60,401 bases of DNA from Prevotella aurantiaca JCM 15754 (GCF_000614025.1 NZ_BAKF01000014.1:1-60401); one strand, 5' to 3'; numbered from the stretch's first letter, positions 38,317-49,294 are shown. Numbers and translations are program-made. The notes: generated by a model not told the origin, from the letters alone.

Positions 38317-39181
38317 GAAAACCGAAAATAAAGGCTATGCCTTACGATGAGTGGAAGGATAATGACACTCTCGAGAAGATGGCAAACGACCTGAACGACG
38401 GAGGAACAAACTTAGTATTGGGAAATCTCGACCAGCTTATTAACTGGGGACGAAGCAACTCGCTATGGTCTTTAACCTTTGCAACATCTTGTTGCGGTAT
38501 CGAATTCATGGCGGTGGGTTGTGCTCGCTACGATTTCTCTCGCTTTGGATTCGAGGTTACACGTAACTCTCCACGTCAGGCAGACCTTATTATGTGCGCT
38601 GGCACCATCACAAACAAAATGGCTCCTGCACTAAAACGTCTGTACGACAGATGGCAGAGCCTAAATACGTGATTGCTGTAGGCGGTTGCGCTATCTCTGG
38701 TGGTCCTTTTAAAGATAGCTACCACGTTATGCGCGGTATCGACGAGATTATTCCAGTAGACGTTTATATCCCTGGCTGCCCTCCACGCCCCGAAGCTATC
38801 ATATACGGAATGATGCAATTGCAACGTAAAGTAAAGATAGAGAAATTCTTTGGAGGCGCTAACCACAAACAAACAGCTGAAGAAAGCTTGCTCGGAAAGA
38901 GCAACGAGGCGCTTATCTTCGAACAAAAGCTCGGCATTGTGGCTGAAGAAATAAAGGAAAAACGCGAGGCTGAGTTTGCAGAAAGCCTAAAACCTGCACC
39001 AAAACCAGCACAACCAGCTGCTAAACCTGCAGCTGAAGCAGCACCTAAAAAGGATACTATCGTTGTAGATAAACCTGTAACGAAAGAAGATGTAGAAAAG
39101 TTAGGAAAGGAATTGGATAAGCTAAACGAAACAGAAGCGAAACAAGAACCTACCGACAACAATACAGCAGCTAACCAATAA
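38307..39181 (+). CDS. nuoB: NADH-quinone oxidoreductase subunit B with long C-terminal tail, one-base break
   Basis: The N2 iron-sulfur subunit of complex I (quinone-reducing end). The cluster cysteines are seen as [17 protein letters not shown] and IPGCPPRPE. One missing C at about 38648 (GACCAG read as GACAG) splits the gene within LYDQMAEPKY; repaired length is 291 aa. The usual NuoB core ends near residue 180 ([14 protein letters not shown]). The remaining about 110 residues are an unusual Lys/Glu/Ala/Pro-rich tail with [18 protein letters not shown]. The gene is followed 15 bp later by nuoCD. Confidence 0.92.
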
Positions 39182-39196
39182 ATAAGGTACGGAAAA

Positions 39197-40771
39197 ATGA
39201 AATTAGAAAACAAAGAGTTTGGTTTTGAGCGTTTTGCCGACGAAATGGCAAGACTGAAAAAGGAACAGCATTTCGACTACCTTGTAACAATAGTTGGAGA
39301 AGACTTCGGAACTGAAGAAGGTCTTGGCTGTATCTATATTCTTGAAAATACGAAAACCCACGAACGCTGCTCTGTAAAGCAACTTGCAAAGCAGGTAGAT
39401 CAAGAGTTTGTCATACCATCGGTATTCAATCTATGGGCTGACGCTGACTTGTTGGAACGTGAGGTTTATGATTTCTTTGGCATAAAGTTCCTCGGTCACC
39501 CCGATATGCGTCGCCTTTTCCTAAGAAACGACTTCGTGGGCTACCCACTTCGCAAGGACTATGACATGGACCCAGCGAAGAATATGTACACCACAGAAGA
39601 CGACATCGAACTGGATACTACCAGTGAATGGAATCTAAATGCTGACGGCAGACTGACGGAAACAACTCATAAGTTGTTCACTAACGATGAATTTGTGGTG
39701 AACATCGGTCCTCAGCACCCATCAACACACGGTGTATTGCGTTTGCAAACAGTGCTTGACGGTGAACACGTTAAGCGTATCTATCCACACCTCGGCTACA
39801 TTCACCGCGGTATTGAGAAGATGTGCGAATCGTATACATACCCTCAAACACTCGCATTGACTGACCGTATGAACTATCTCTCGGCTATGATGCACCGTCA
39901 CGCACTCGTTGGTGTCATCGAAGAGGCTATGGGAATAGAACTCTCGGAACGTATTCAATACATTCGTACCATCATGGACGAGTTGCAGCGTATAGACAAC
40001 CACTTACTCTATACATCATGCTGTGCACAGGACTTGGGCGCTCTCACAGGTATGCTCTATGGTATGCGCGACCGCGAACACGTGCTGAACGTGATGGAAG
40101 AAACTACTGGCGGACGACTGATTCAGAACTATTATAGAATAGGTGGACTACAAGACGACATTGATCCGAACTTTGTAGAAAACACAAAGAAGCTTTGCAA
40201 GTATCTCAGACCGATGATACAAGAATACCTTGATGTGTTTGGCGACAATATCATAACACACCAACGTTTCGTAGGAATCGGTACTATGAACGAAACAGAC
40301 TGCATCAGCTATGGTGTAACTGGACCTGCAGGACGTGCAAGCGGCTGGAGTAACGACGTACGTAAGCACCACCCATATGCTGCATACGACAAGGTAAACT
40401 TTGATGAAGTGGTAATGAATGGTGGCGATTCTATGGACCGTTACTACTGCCACATAAAGGAAATGTATCAGAGTCTCGATATTATCGAACAGCTCATCGA
40501 CAACATTCCAGAAGGCGAATTCTACATTAAGCAGAAGCCTATTATCAAAGTTCCAGAAGGACAATGGTACTTCTCTGTTGAAGGAGCAAGTGGCGAATTT
40601 GGCGCATACCTCGATTCAAGAGGAGACAAGAGCGCATATCGCTTGAAGTTCCGACCAATGGGATTAACCTTGGTAGGCGCTATGGATAAGATGCTGAAGG
40701 GTCAAAAGATTGCCGACCTCGTAACAACAGGTGCTGCACTCGACTTTGTCATTCCCGACATCGACCGCTAA
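39197..40771 (+). CDS. nuoCD: Fused NADH-quinone oxidoreductase subunits C and D
   Basis: A 524-aa fusion. The NuoC part (residues 1 to about 130) ends with the family pattern NLWADADLLEREVYDFFGIK and HPDMRRLFLRNDFVGYPLRK. The NuoD 49-kDa part begins NIGPQHPSTHGVLRLQ and contains YIHRGIEKMCESYTYPQTLA and the quinone-site region. It ends LDFVIPDIDR, the standard NuoD tail. The fusion is a normal arrangement in Bacteroidetes and enterobacteria. The frame is intact. Confidence 0.95.
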   Translation: MKLENKEFGFERFADEMARLKKEQHFDYLVTIVGEDFGTEEGLGCIYILENTKTHERCSVKQLAKQVDQEFVIPSVFNLWADADLLEREVYDFFGIKFLGHPDMRRLFLRNDFVGYPLRKDYDMDPAKNMYTTEDDIELDTTSEWNLNADGRLTETTHKLFTNDEFVVNIGPQHPSTHGVLRLQTVLDGEHVKRIYPHLGYIHRGIEKMCESYTYPQTLALTDRMNYLSAMMHRHALVGVIEEAMGIELSERIQYIRTIMDELQRIDNHLLYTSCCAQDLGALTGMLYGMRDREHVLNVMEETTGGRLIQNYYRIGGLQDDIDPNFVENTKKLCKYLRPMIQEYLDVFGDNIITHQRFVGIGTMNETDCISYGVTGPAGRASGWSNDVRKHHPYAAYDKVNFDEVVMNGGDSMDRYYCHIKEMYQSLDIIEQLIDNIPEGEFYIKQKPIIKVPEGQWYFSVEGASGEFGAYLDSRGDKSAYRLKFRPMGLTLVGAMDKMLKGQKIADLVTTGAALDFVIPDIDR

Positions 40772-40823
40772 AGCTAAGAGAGAAACAATATAAAAGTAAT
40801 GAATTAAGAAATAAATCATATAC

Positions 40824-41918
40824 ATGTTCGATTTTAGTATAGTAACAAGATGGTTCGACGAGCTGCTAAGGAATACTTTGGGGCTTGGCGATTTCGGTGC
40901 CATTCTTATCGAGTGTGTGGTAGTAGGACTCGCCATCATCATTGGTTATGCCGTGCTTGCTATCATTCTAATTTTCATGGAACGTAAGGTTTGTGCTTAC
41001 TTCCAATGTCGTATCGGCCCTGTTCGTGTTGGTTGGTGGGGTACACTTCAAGTGTTTGCCGACGTATTGAAAATGCTTATCAAGGAAATCTTCACTGTAG
41101 ATAAAGCTGATAAACTGCTTTACTATCTTGCTCCTTTCCTGGTAATTGCAGCGTCTATAGGTACATTCTCGTTCCTACCATGGAACAAAGGTGCTGCCGT
41201 ACTTGACTTCAACGTTGGTATCTTCCTTGTAACTGCCATCAGCTCTATCGGAGTACTCGGCATATTCATCGCTGGATGGGCAAGTAACAACAAGTATTCT
41301 GTGCTCTCAGCTATGCGTGCAGCCGTTCAGATGATATCTTACGAACTCTCTTTGGGTATCTGTCTTATCTCTGCCGTAATACTTACTGGCACAATGCAAA
41401 TATCTGGAATCGTAGAAGCTCAGACGGGTCCATGGCAATGGCTTATATTCCAAGGCCATGTACCAGCACTATTAGGCTTCCTCGTTTTCTGCATTGCAGG
41501 CAACGCAGAGGCTAACCGCGGCCCGTTCGACTTGGCTGAAGCAGAAAGCGAACTTACTGCCGGTTATCATACAGAGTATAGCGGTATGGGCTTCGGATTC
41601 TACTATTTGGCAGAATACCTTAACCTTTTCGTGATTTCAGGACTTGCCACAACCATCTTCCTCGGAGGTTGGGCATCTATCAATATTGGTATAGAAGGCT
41701 TCGATGGCCTTATGAATAACATTCCAGGCATCGTTTGGTTCCTCGGAAAGACCTTTGTTGTAGTATTCCTTCTTATGTGGATACGCTGGACATTCCCACG
41801 TCTTCGTGTAGACCAAATACTTAAACTGGAGTGGAAATATCTTATGCCACTCAGTCTTATCATCTTGGTACTCATGACTGTATGTGTGGCATTCGGTTGG
41901 ACATTCAAAGTCGCATAA
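40824..41918 (+). CDS. nuoH: NADH-quinone oxidoreductase subunit H
   Basis: A 364-aa membrane subunit at the quinone-chamber entrance of complex I. It has about eight membrane spans and the conserved loops ERKVCAYFQCRIGPVRVGWW, NRGPFDLAEAESELTAGYHT and EYSGMGFGFYYLAEYLN. The C-terminus TFPRLRVDQILKLEWKYLMP is typical. Spacing to nuoCD is about 50 bp and to nuoI 37 bp. Intact. Confidence 0.95.
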   Translation: MFDFSIVTRWFDELLRNTLGLGDFGAILIECVVVGLAIIIGYAVLAIILIFMERKVCAYFQCRIGPVRVGWWGTLQVFADVLKMLIKEIFTVDKADKLLYYLAPFLVIAASIGTFSFLPWNKGAAVLDFNVGIFLVTAISSIGVLGIFIAGWASNNKYSVLSAMRAAVQMISYELSLGICLISAVILTGTMQISGIVEAQTGPWQWLIFQGHVPALLGFLVFCIAGNAEANRGPFDLAEAESELTAGYHTEYSGMGFGFYYLAEYLNLFVISGLATTIFLGGWASINIGIEGFDGLMNNIPGIVWFLGKTFVVVFLLMWIRWTFPRLRVDQILKLEWKYLMPLSLIILVLMTVCVAFGWTFKVA

Positions 41919-41955
41919 GAAAACGTAAAGTAGAAATTAAGAATTCAAAATTCTA

Positions 41956-42489
41956 ATGGAAAATAAAGAATCATATTTCGGTGAAATAGGAAATGCTTTT
42001 AAAACATTGGCTACTGGTTTGAAAACAACCATGAAAGAATACTTCACGCCAAAGTCTACTGAGCAGTATCCTGAAAACCGTAAGACAACACTCCATGTGG
42101 CAAAACGCCACCGTGGACGTTTGGTCTTTAAGCGTGATGAAAGCGAGAACTACAAGTGCGTATCTTGTCTTATGTGCGAGAAAGCATGCCCAAACGGCAC
42201 TATTCGTATAGCAAGCGAAATGCGTGAAGACCCCGAAACTGGTAAGAAAAAGCGCGTATTGCTGGACTATCAGTACGATCTCGGCGACTGTATGTTCTGC
42301 CAATTATGTGTAAACGCTTGTAACTTTGATGCTATTGAGTTTACAAACGACTTCGAAAATGCTGTTTTCGATCGTTCTCAACTCGTTCTACATCTGAACG
42401 AAGAGGTTTACAAAGGCGGCTCATTACCTAATCTTATAGAGGGTGGTGCAGAATGGAAAGTTGGAACATTTAACACTAAAACCAAATAA
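41956..42489 (+). CDS. nuoI: NADH-quinone oxidoreductase subunit I (2x[4Fe-4S] ferredoxin)
   Basis: A 177-aa subunit with two ferredoxin-like motifs, CVSCLMCEKACPNGTIRI and CMFCQLCVNACNFDAIEF, each CxxCxxCxxxC. These clusters carry electrons to N2 in NuoB. Because nuoE, nuoF and nuoG are absent from this operon, NuoI is the likely place where an alternative electron donor connects. Intact. Confidence 0.95.
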   Translation: MENKESYFGEIGNAFKTLATGLKTTMKEYFTPKSTEQYPENRKTTLHVAKRHRGRLVFKRDESENYKCVSCLMCEKACPNGTIRIASEMREDPETGKKKRVLLDYQYDLGDCMFCQLCVNACNFDAIEFTNDFENAVFDRSQLVLHLNEEVYKGGSLPNLIEGGAEWKVGTFNTKTK

Positions 42490-42505
42490 AAGAAGGAGAT
42501 AAAGT

Positions 42506-43045
42506 ATGGCTAAATTAATTGTGTTTGCGATTTTAGCAGTGGTAATACTTGCTTCAGCAGTATTCTGCGTGTCGACAAAGCGCATCATGAGAGCTGCAAC
42601 AGCATTGCTGTTTGTACTCTTTGGAGTAGCAGGCCTTTATTTCCTGCTTGACTATACATTCCTCGGTGCTGCGCAAATCAGTATTTATGCTGGCGGTATC
42701 ACTGTAATGTACGTATTTGCAATCCAGTTGGTAAGCAAGCGAACGCTTCAAGGTTTGTCTGAAAGATGGCTTGGAAAGCGCACTCTTCTTGCTGGTCTCA
42801 TCTCGTTGGTGGGCGTTGGAACCGTTTTAGGAGTATTCTTGAAGAACAAAATCTTCAGCGAATTAGTTTCAACAAATGCACCAAGTAGTGAAGTCTCAAT
42901 GGAAGTTATCGGCAAGAATCTTATGAGTGCTGACAAGTATGGCTACGTATTGCCATTCGAGTTTATCTCTATTTTCTTGTTAGCTTGTATCATTGGTGGC
43001 TTGGTTATCTTGAATAAACAGAAAAAAGAGGAGGTAGAAGAATGA
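42506..43045 (+). CDS. nuoJ: NADH-quinone oxidoreductase subunit J
   Basis: A 179-aa membrane subunit with about five spans; conserved GAAQISIYAGGITVMYVFAI. Starts 17 bp after nuoI with a purine-rich ribosome site (AGAAGGAG), and overlaps nuoK by 4 bp. Intact. Confidence 0.93.
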   Translation: MAKLIVFAILAVVILASAVFCVSTKRIMRAATALLFVLFGVAGLYFLLDYTFLGAAQISIYAGGITVMYVFAIQLVSKRTLQGLSERWLGKRTLLAGLISLVGVGTVLGVFLKNKIFSELVSTNAPSSEVSMEVIGKNLMSADKYGYVLPFEFISIFLLACIIGGLVILNKQKKEEVEE

Positions 43046-43350
43046 TACCAGTAGAATATTTTTTCGTCCTTAGTGGACTATTGTTCTTTATTGGAGTCTT
43101 TGGCTTTGTAACTCGACGCAACCTTGTCGCAATGCTTATCTCCATCGAGTTAGTTCTCAATAGCGTTGACCTTAACTTTGCAGCATTCAATCGTTTGCTC
43201 TATCCAGAGGGGTTTGAAGGAATGTTCTTCACCATTTTCTCTATTGGAGTGAGTGCCGCTGAATCTGCAGTTGCGTTAGCTATAATTATTAATGTTTACC
43301 GACATCTGCACAGCGACCAGGTGAACAGTATTGAAAATATGAAATTATAA
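43042..43350 (+). CDS. nuoK: NADH-quinone oxidoreductase subunit K
   Basis: A 102-aa, three-span membrane subunit. It has the conserved carboxylates in MLISIELVLNSVDLNFAAF and SAAESAVALAIIINVYR. Translation is coupled to nuoJ by ATGA overlap. Intact. Confidence 0.94.
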   Translation: MIPVEYFFVLSGLLFFIGVFGFVTRRNLVAMLISIELVLNSVDLNFAAFNRLLYPEGFEGMFFTIFSIGVSAAESAVALAIIINVYRHLHSDQVNSIENMKL

Positions 43351-43359
43351 GAAAAAGTT

Positions 43360-45382
43360 ATGTTTGATTACGCATTTTTGATACTTCTTCTACCTTTCTT
43401 AAGCGCAATCCTTTTGGGATTGGCAGGTATGAAGATGCCTAAGCCGGTGGCAGGTTTCATCGGTACATGCATGTTGGGCGTGCTTTTTGCCATGAGTCTC
43501 TACACGGCCTATCAGTATTTCTTTTACACAGGAGAATATACTGCAATGGGACAGACTTTCAACGTTGTAGATGGTCGTTTGGCAAGTGGCGTATACCCCA
43601 CTGTAACTGTCTTTAACTTGACATGGTTGAAGTTCTCTGAGTTATTGACATTTAATATTGGTTTCCGTTTGACTCCTATCAGTGTAATGATGCTTGTCGT
43701 TATAACCACTGTTAGCTTTATGGTTCATATTTATTCGTTCGGTTATATGGCTGAGCGCGATAAGAACTATAAGTTCGAAGAGTATGAACATGGTTTCCAA
43801 CGTTTCTATGCCTACTTGTCATTGTTTACAATGTCTATGTTAGGTTTGGTTGTAGCGACAAACGTTTTCCAGATGTATTTGTTCTGGGAGTTGGTGGGTG
43901 TCTGCTCTTATTTGCTTATTGGATTCTACTATCCAAAGCACACAGCAGTGCATGCAAGTAAGAAAGCCTTTATCGTTACACGCTTTGCTGACTTATTTTT
44001 CCTCATTGGTATTTTATTCTTCAGCTTCTATGTCAAGACCTTCAACTTCGATTTGTCGATAGATGCAAGTTTGGTAGAACAACTTAAGAGTGTATATAAT
44101 AATCCAGAAACAGCTTGGGCAATTCCTACAGCATTGTTCCTTATGTTCATTGGTGGTGCTGGTAAGTCAGCCATGTTCCCACTCCACATTTGGTTGCCAG
44201 ACGCTATGGAAGGTCCAACACCAGTATCAGCGCTTATTCACGCTGCTACCATGGTTGTTGCTGGTGTATTCCAAGTAGCGAGCTTGTTCCCTATCTATAT
44301 TCAGTTCGGTGCTATCGAGCAACTTCACTGGATTGCCTACATCGGAGCGTTCACCGCTTTCTATGCTGCCGCAGTAGCTTGCTGCCAAAGCGATATTAAG
44401 CGTGGTTTGGCGTTCTCAACCATTTCTCAGATTGCCTACATGCTCGTTGCGCTCGGTGTTTGCTATGCGCTTGATAACGAAGAAGGCGGTTTAGGTATAT
44501 GGCTTCAATGTTCCACTTGTTCACACACGCTATGTTCAAGGCGTTATTGTTCCTCTGTTCTGGTGCCATCATCGTTATTATTGGCAGCAACTTCAAGGAA
44601 TACATGGGCGGATTGCACAAGTATATGCCGATAACCAACGCTTGCTTCCTCATTGGTTGTATTGCAATCAGTGGTGTTTGGCCACTTGCAGGTTTCTTCT
44701 CTAAGGACGAAATCGTGAGTGCTTGCTTCCAATTCTCTCCCGCTTTGGTTGGTTTATGACCTTAGTATCAGGTATGACGGCATTCTATATGTTCCGTTTG
44801 TACTACGTTATCTTCTGGGGCAAATCATATTACGAGGAAGATCCAGAGAACAGACGCCGTCCACAGGAAGTTCCTTTCGTTATGTGGGGACCGTTAGTAT
44901 TCCTTGCTATCATTTCAATCTTTGCAGGTTGGATTCCTTTCGGTCATTTTGTTACAGCGACAGGTCAAAGTGCTGACATTCACTTACAGCACTTCCACTT
45001 CACGAGTGTAGCTTGGTTCAGTCTGTTGGCAGCAGCCATCGGTATTTCACTTGCTACATGGATGTACATGCCTAAGAACAATCCTGTAGCCGACAAGCTT
45101 GCTAAAAGCATGCCAGGACTCCACAAGGCAGCTCTCAACAGATTTTATATTGATAACGCTTGGCAGTTCTTTACTCACAAGATAGTTTTCCGTTGCTTCT
45201 CTATTCCTATCGCTTGGTTCGATCGTCAAGTAATTGATGGTACGTTCAACTTCCTTGCTTGGGGAACCCAGGAGGCAGGCGAGAGCATTCGTCCTTGGCA
45301 GAGTGGCGACGTTCGCCATTATGCAATATGGTTCATTACCGGAACTGTGGCTTTAACATTAGTAATACTTTGCTTGATATAA
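43360..45382 (+). CDS. nuoL: NADH-quinone oxidoreductase subunit L, two one-base breaks
   Basis: The distal proton-pumping subunit of complex I, 674 aa after repair. Conserved segments: FWELVGVCSYLLIGFYY, GGAGKSAMFPLHIWLPDAM, EGPTPVSALIHAATMVVAGV. Breaks occur at about 44495 (GGTTATATGG read as GGTATATGG, within GLGYMASMFHLFTHAMFKAL) and about 44746 (TTGGGTTGG read as TTGGTTGG, within SPALGWFMTLVSGMTAFYMF). Both are one missing base. The gene then continues to 45382. The chain includes the long C-terminal lateral helix region. Confidence 0.92.
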
Positions 45383-45386
45383 AGAG

Positions 45387-46897
45387 ATGAGTTGGATTTT
45401 AACAATATTCGTAATAATCCCCGTACTGATGCTTTTTGGCCTTTGGGTCGCTAAGAACGACTATCAGGTACGCGGTGTGATGGTAGCAGGAGCCTCTGCT
45501 TTGCTCATTGGTGCTATATGGCTTACCGTCTATTTTGTTCAACAGCGCGAAGCCGGAAACACCGATACGATGTTATTGGCAAACTCTGTAATGTGGTTTA
45601 AACCTTGAACATCGCCTTCGCAGTGGGTGTTGATGGCATATCAGTCGTTATGATTTTACTGTCAGCAATCATTGTTTTCACTGGAACATTTGCCAGTTGG
45701 CAACTTGAGCCAATGAAAAAGGAATACTTCCTTTGGTTCGTTTTACTTTCATCAGGTGTATTCGGTTTCTTTATTTCAACCGATATGTTCACCATGTTCA
45801 TGTTCTATGAAGTGGCGTTGATACCTATGTACCTCCTCATTGGTGTATGGGGAACAGGTGCAAAGGAGTATTCTGCCATGAAACTAACCCTTATGTTGAT
45901 GGGTGGTTCAGGCTTACTCATCTTCGGTTTCCTTGGTATTTACTACTTCAGTGGTGGTTCTACGATGGACGTTATCGAGTTAGCGAAGATGCACGCAATG
46001 TCGAAAGAAGTTCAAAACATCTTCTTCCCATTCGTATTCATAGGCTTTGGTATTCTCGGAGCGTTATTCCCATTCCACACATGGTCGCCTGACGGTCACG
46101 CTTCAGCCCCTACTGCAGTGTCAATGCTCCACGCAGGTGTATTGATGAAGCTTGGAGGCTACGGTTGTTTGCGCATTGCAATGTTCATTATGCCTGATGC
46201 TCTTGAGATGTGGGCACCTGTTTTCCTCATTCTCACAACCGTTTCTGTTGTATATGGTGCGCTCTCTGCCTGTGTACAAACCGACTTGAAGTACATCAAT
46301 GCCTACTCATCGGTTTCTCACTGTGGCATGGTACTCTTCGCTTTGGTAATGACTACACAGACAGCCATTACAGGAGCAATCCTCCAAATGCTCTCTCACG
46401 GTTTGATGACAGCATTGTTCTTTGCCTGCATTGGTATGATTTACCATCGCGCAGGAACCCGCGACGTACGCTATCTTGGTGGTTTGATGAAGGTAATACC
46501 ATTCCTTGCTGTTTCATACGTAGTAGCAGGTTTGGCTAACCTCGGTTTACCAGGCTTCTCAGGCTTCGTTGCCGAGATGACCATCTTCGTAGGTTCGTTC
46601 GAGAACGCAGGTACTTTCCACCGCATTTGCACACTCGTTGCGTGTACATCAATCGTTGTAACAGCAGTATATATCCTTCGTGTTGTGGGCAAGATATTGT
46701 TCCAGACCATTCCAAACCAGAAGTTCTACGAGCTTCACGATGCTACTTGGGACGAGCGTTTCTCTATTGCAGGCCTCATTTTCTGTGTAGCTGGTCTTGG
46801 ACTTTTCCCTCTTTTCTTCGAGGATATGATTATTGATGCGGTGGCTCCTATCTTCGACCACATCATTGCATACGTTCCACAATTAGGTAATCTTTAA
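45387..46897 (+). CDS. nuoM: NADH-quinone oxidoreductase subunit M, one-base break
   Basis: An antiporter-like pumping subunit, 503 aa after repair. The first frame ends at 45608 after SVMWFKP; adding one T at about 45604 gives WFKPLNIAFAVGVDGISVVM. The conserved regions FYEVALIPMYLLIGVWG, LPFHTWSPDGHASAPTAVSM (with the actual start FPFHTW) and YSSVSHCGMVLFA follow. It is 4 bp after nuoL and 15 bp before nuoN. Confidence 0.93.
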
Positions 46898-46912
46898 TAA
46901 AGTAGCAGAAAA

Positions 46913-48352
46913 ATGAATTATAATAATTTCTTTAAGATGATTCCAGAGGCAAGTCTTGTTGCCGTTCTGATAATCCTTTTCATTGCTGACTTTATTTCAG
47001 CAAAGACCGAAGAGCGCAAGTGGTTCAACCCTCTTGCTTCTGTACTCTTGCTTGCAAACACAGTTGTTTGCATGCTCCAGCTGCAGCCCGAGGAAGCTTT
47101 CGGCGGCATGTACACCACTTCGGCTTCTGTAAATGTAATGAAAGCAATCCTCGCTTTCGGTACTTTCATTGTGGTATTGCAAAGCCGCGTTTGGGCAGCC
47201 AAGAGCGGAAAGGAAGGCGAATTCTACATGCTCATCGTTTCAACCCTATTGGGTATGAACGTCATGATGAGCTCTGGCAACTTCCTTATGTTCTTCCTTG
47301 GCCTGGAAATGGCATCAGTTCCTATGGCGTGTGTGGTTGCTTTCGACGCTTATCGTAACAATTCTGCTGAAGCAGCAGCCAAGTTTATACTCACAGCCAC
47401 CTTCTCAAGCGGTGTCATGTTGTATGGTATCAGCTTTATTTATGGCGCTTACGGCACCATGTACTTTAGCGATATTGCTACAAATATGCAAGCAACACCT
47501 CTCACTGTAATGGGTTTGGTGTTCTTCTTCAGTGGTCTTGGCTTTAAGATTTCGCTTGTTCCATTCCATTTCTGGACTGCCGACACCTACCAAGGTGCGC
47601 CTACTACTGTTACGGGATACCTCAGTGTTATCTCAAAAGGTGCTGCAGCGTTCACATTGTTAAGCATTTTATTCCACGTTTTCGGTAGCATGATTGCTTA
47701 CTGGCAGGTGCTTATGATGATTGTTGTTGCACTTTCTATCACCATTGCCAACCTCTTTGCAATCCGCCAAGGCGAATTGAAGCGCTTCATGGCCTTCAGT
47801 TCTATCTCTCAAGCTGGTTACATCATGTTGGCAGCATTGGGCAATAGCTGGGAAACATCAGTAGCAGCACTCAGCTACTACGTACTTATTTATGTGGTAG
47901 CCAATATGGCTGTGTTCACCATCGTCTCTGTTGTTGAACAGAATAATGGTGGCAAGACCGACATTTCAGACTACAATGGTTTCTACAAAACCAATCCACG
48001 TCTGAGTTTCCTCATGACGATTGCGATGTTCTCTTTGGGTGGTATCCCTCCGTTTGCGGGTATGTTCTCTAAGTTCTTCGTCTTTATGTCAGGCGTAAAG
48101 GGTGCAGATATCACCACAACCGAAGGTGCATGGATCTACGGAATACTCTTCGTTGCTCTCTTAAACACCGTGGTTTCGCTTTACTACTACTTGAAGATAG
48201 TAAAAGCAATGTATATTAACCACAGCGATTCACCTATGCCAGAGTTCAAGAGCGACTGCAATACTAAGTTCGCACTAGCTATTTGTACAACTGGTATCGT
48301 GGTCTTCGGTGTATGCAGCTGCGTTTACGAATGGATTGCAGCGGCTATCTAA
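46913..48352 (+). CDS. nuoN: NADH-quinone oxidoreductase subunit N
   Basis: A 479-aa antiporter-like pumping subunit with about 14 spans. Conserved segments include GLEMASVPMACVVAFDAYRN, VPFHFWTADTYQGAPTTVTG and MAFSSISQAGYIMLAALGN. Last gene of the operon, followed by a strong terminator at 48382. Intact. Confidence 0.95.
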   Translation: MNYNNFFKMIPEASLVAVLIILFIADFISAKTEERKWFNPLASVLLLANTVVCMLQLQPEEAFGGMYTTSASVNVMKAILAFGTFIVVLQSRVWAAKSGKEGEFYMLIVSTLLGMNVMMSSGNFLMFFLGLEMASVPMACVVAFDAYRNNSAEAAAKFILTATFSSGVMLYGISFIYGAYGTMYFSDIATNMQATPLTVMGLVFFFSGLGFKISLVPFHFWTADTYQGAPTTVTGYLSVISKGAAAFTLLSILFHVFGSMIAYWQVLMMIVVALSITIANLFAIRQGELKRFMAFSSISQAGYIMLAALGNSWETSVAALSYYVLIYVVANMAVFTIVSVVEQNNGGKTDISDYNGFYKTNPRLSFLMTIAMFSLGGIPPFAGMFSKFFVFMSGVKGADITTTEGAWIYGILFVALLNTVVSLYYYLKIVKAMYINHSDSPMPEFKSDCNTKFALAICTTGIVVFGVCSCVYEWIAAAI

Positions 48353-48381
48353 GCAAACAAAGATAGTTTTAAAATATAAAG

Positions 48382-48420
48382 AAAGCGTCTAAAGGAAGAT
48401 TTCCTTTGGGCGCTTTTTTT
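48382..48420 (+). terminator. Terminator of the nuo operon
   Basis: AAAGCGTCTAAAGGAA and TTCCTTTGGGCGCTTT pair with few mismatches; a T-run of eight follows. Confidence 0.85.
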
Positions 48421-48534
48421 ATTTTGTTGTTTTAAAATTGCTTCATAATCCTAAATCAATTGTTTGGGTAAAGAACCTAAACCACTAATCGCTTTCTATT
48501 ATAATATTCCACAAAAAACAACGTTATCTTCTAT

Positions 48535-49122
48535 ATGAAGCAACTTCTACTCTGCCTATTCCTACTGTTTTGCGCCCACATAGAGGCACAAGAGTCGGCA
48601 ACTACACAACACCCACATCTTAACTTCAGCGGTATCTCTCTCAATAACACCGTTGCAGACTTTACTGATGCGCTTGTTGCGAAAGGTTTTACCCCCGAGA
48701 ATGCCCCACTCCTTCTGCCCATCAACAAAGCCAACACTACCTTTCGTGGACGATTCGAAAACATTCCATGCATCGTAGAGGTAGGACAAAACCCAACTGA
48801 AAAGGTAGATACGGTACACGTTTACTTCCTAAACGTAAATAATCCGTTGCGAAGTTACCAAATACTCACCAATATTTACCGCTCCCGTTACGGCACTCCC
48901 ATCTTCGAAAACTATTACGACACACACCTTTTACCCAACGAAGCGCAACAGCAACTGGCTTCCGACCCTTTCGTTACAACCTTTTCTGTAAAAGGTGGCA
49001 CCGCCCAATTCTCCCTTCAATACGATGTTCGGTTCTATAACTACATTTATAAGTTACTGCTTATCAATACGGATAACGCTCAACCTATACTCCCAAACAG
49101 CAACGATATTATAGAATGGTAG
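48535..49122 (+). CDS. Unknown exported protein
   Basis: A 195-aa protein with a signal peptide (MKQLLLCLFLLFCAHIEAQ). The mature part starts acidic/polar and contains SGISLNNTVADFTDALVAKG, then FRGRFENIPCIVEVGQNPTE and a segment with NIYRSRYGTP. It resembles small periplasmic Bacteroidales proteins with a repeated strand-helix pattern, but I do not recognise a named family. It stands alone after the nuo terminator. Confidence 0.65.
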   Translation: MKQLLLCLFLLFCAHIEAQESATTQHPHLNFSGISLNNTVADFTDALVAKGFTPENAPLLLPINKANTTFRGRFENIPCIVEVGQNPTEKVDTVHVYFLNVNNPLRSYQILTNIYRSRYGTPIFENYYDTHLLPNEAQQQLASDPFVTTFSVKGGTAQFSLQYDVRFYNYIYKLLLINTDNAQPILPNSNDIIEW

Positions 49123-49294
49123 ATGCCAGAACCATGTAATAGTGCAGCAACATTTTTAGGATTCATAGATATTTTAGATAGCATAGCATTTATAGATAAT
49201 CTATAAAAACCACCATAAAGCACCACTGCAAACACTCAACACAACAAAATCTCCACCCCACAAAAATGTAAATATTTTGCAAAATCACGACGTT

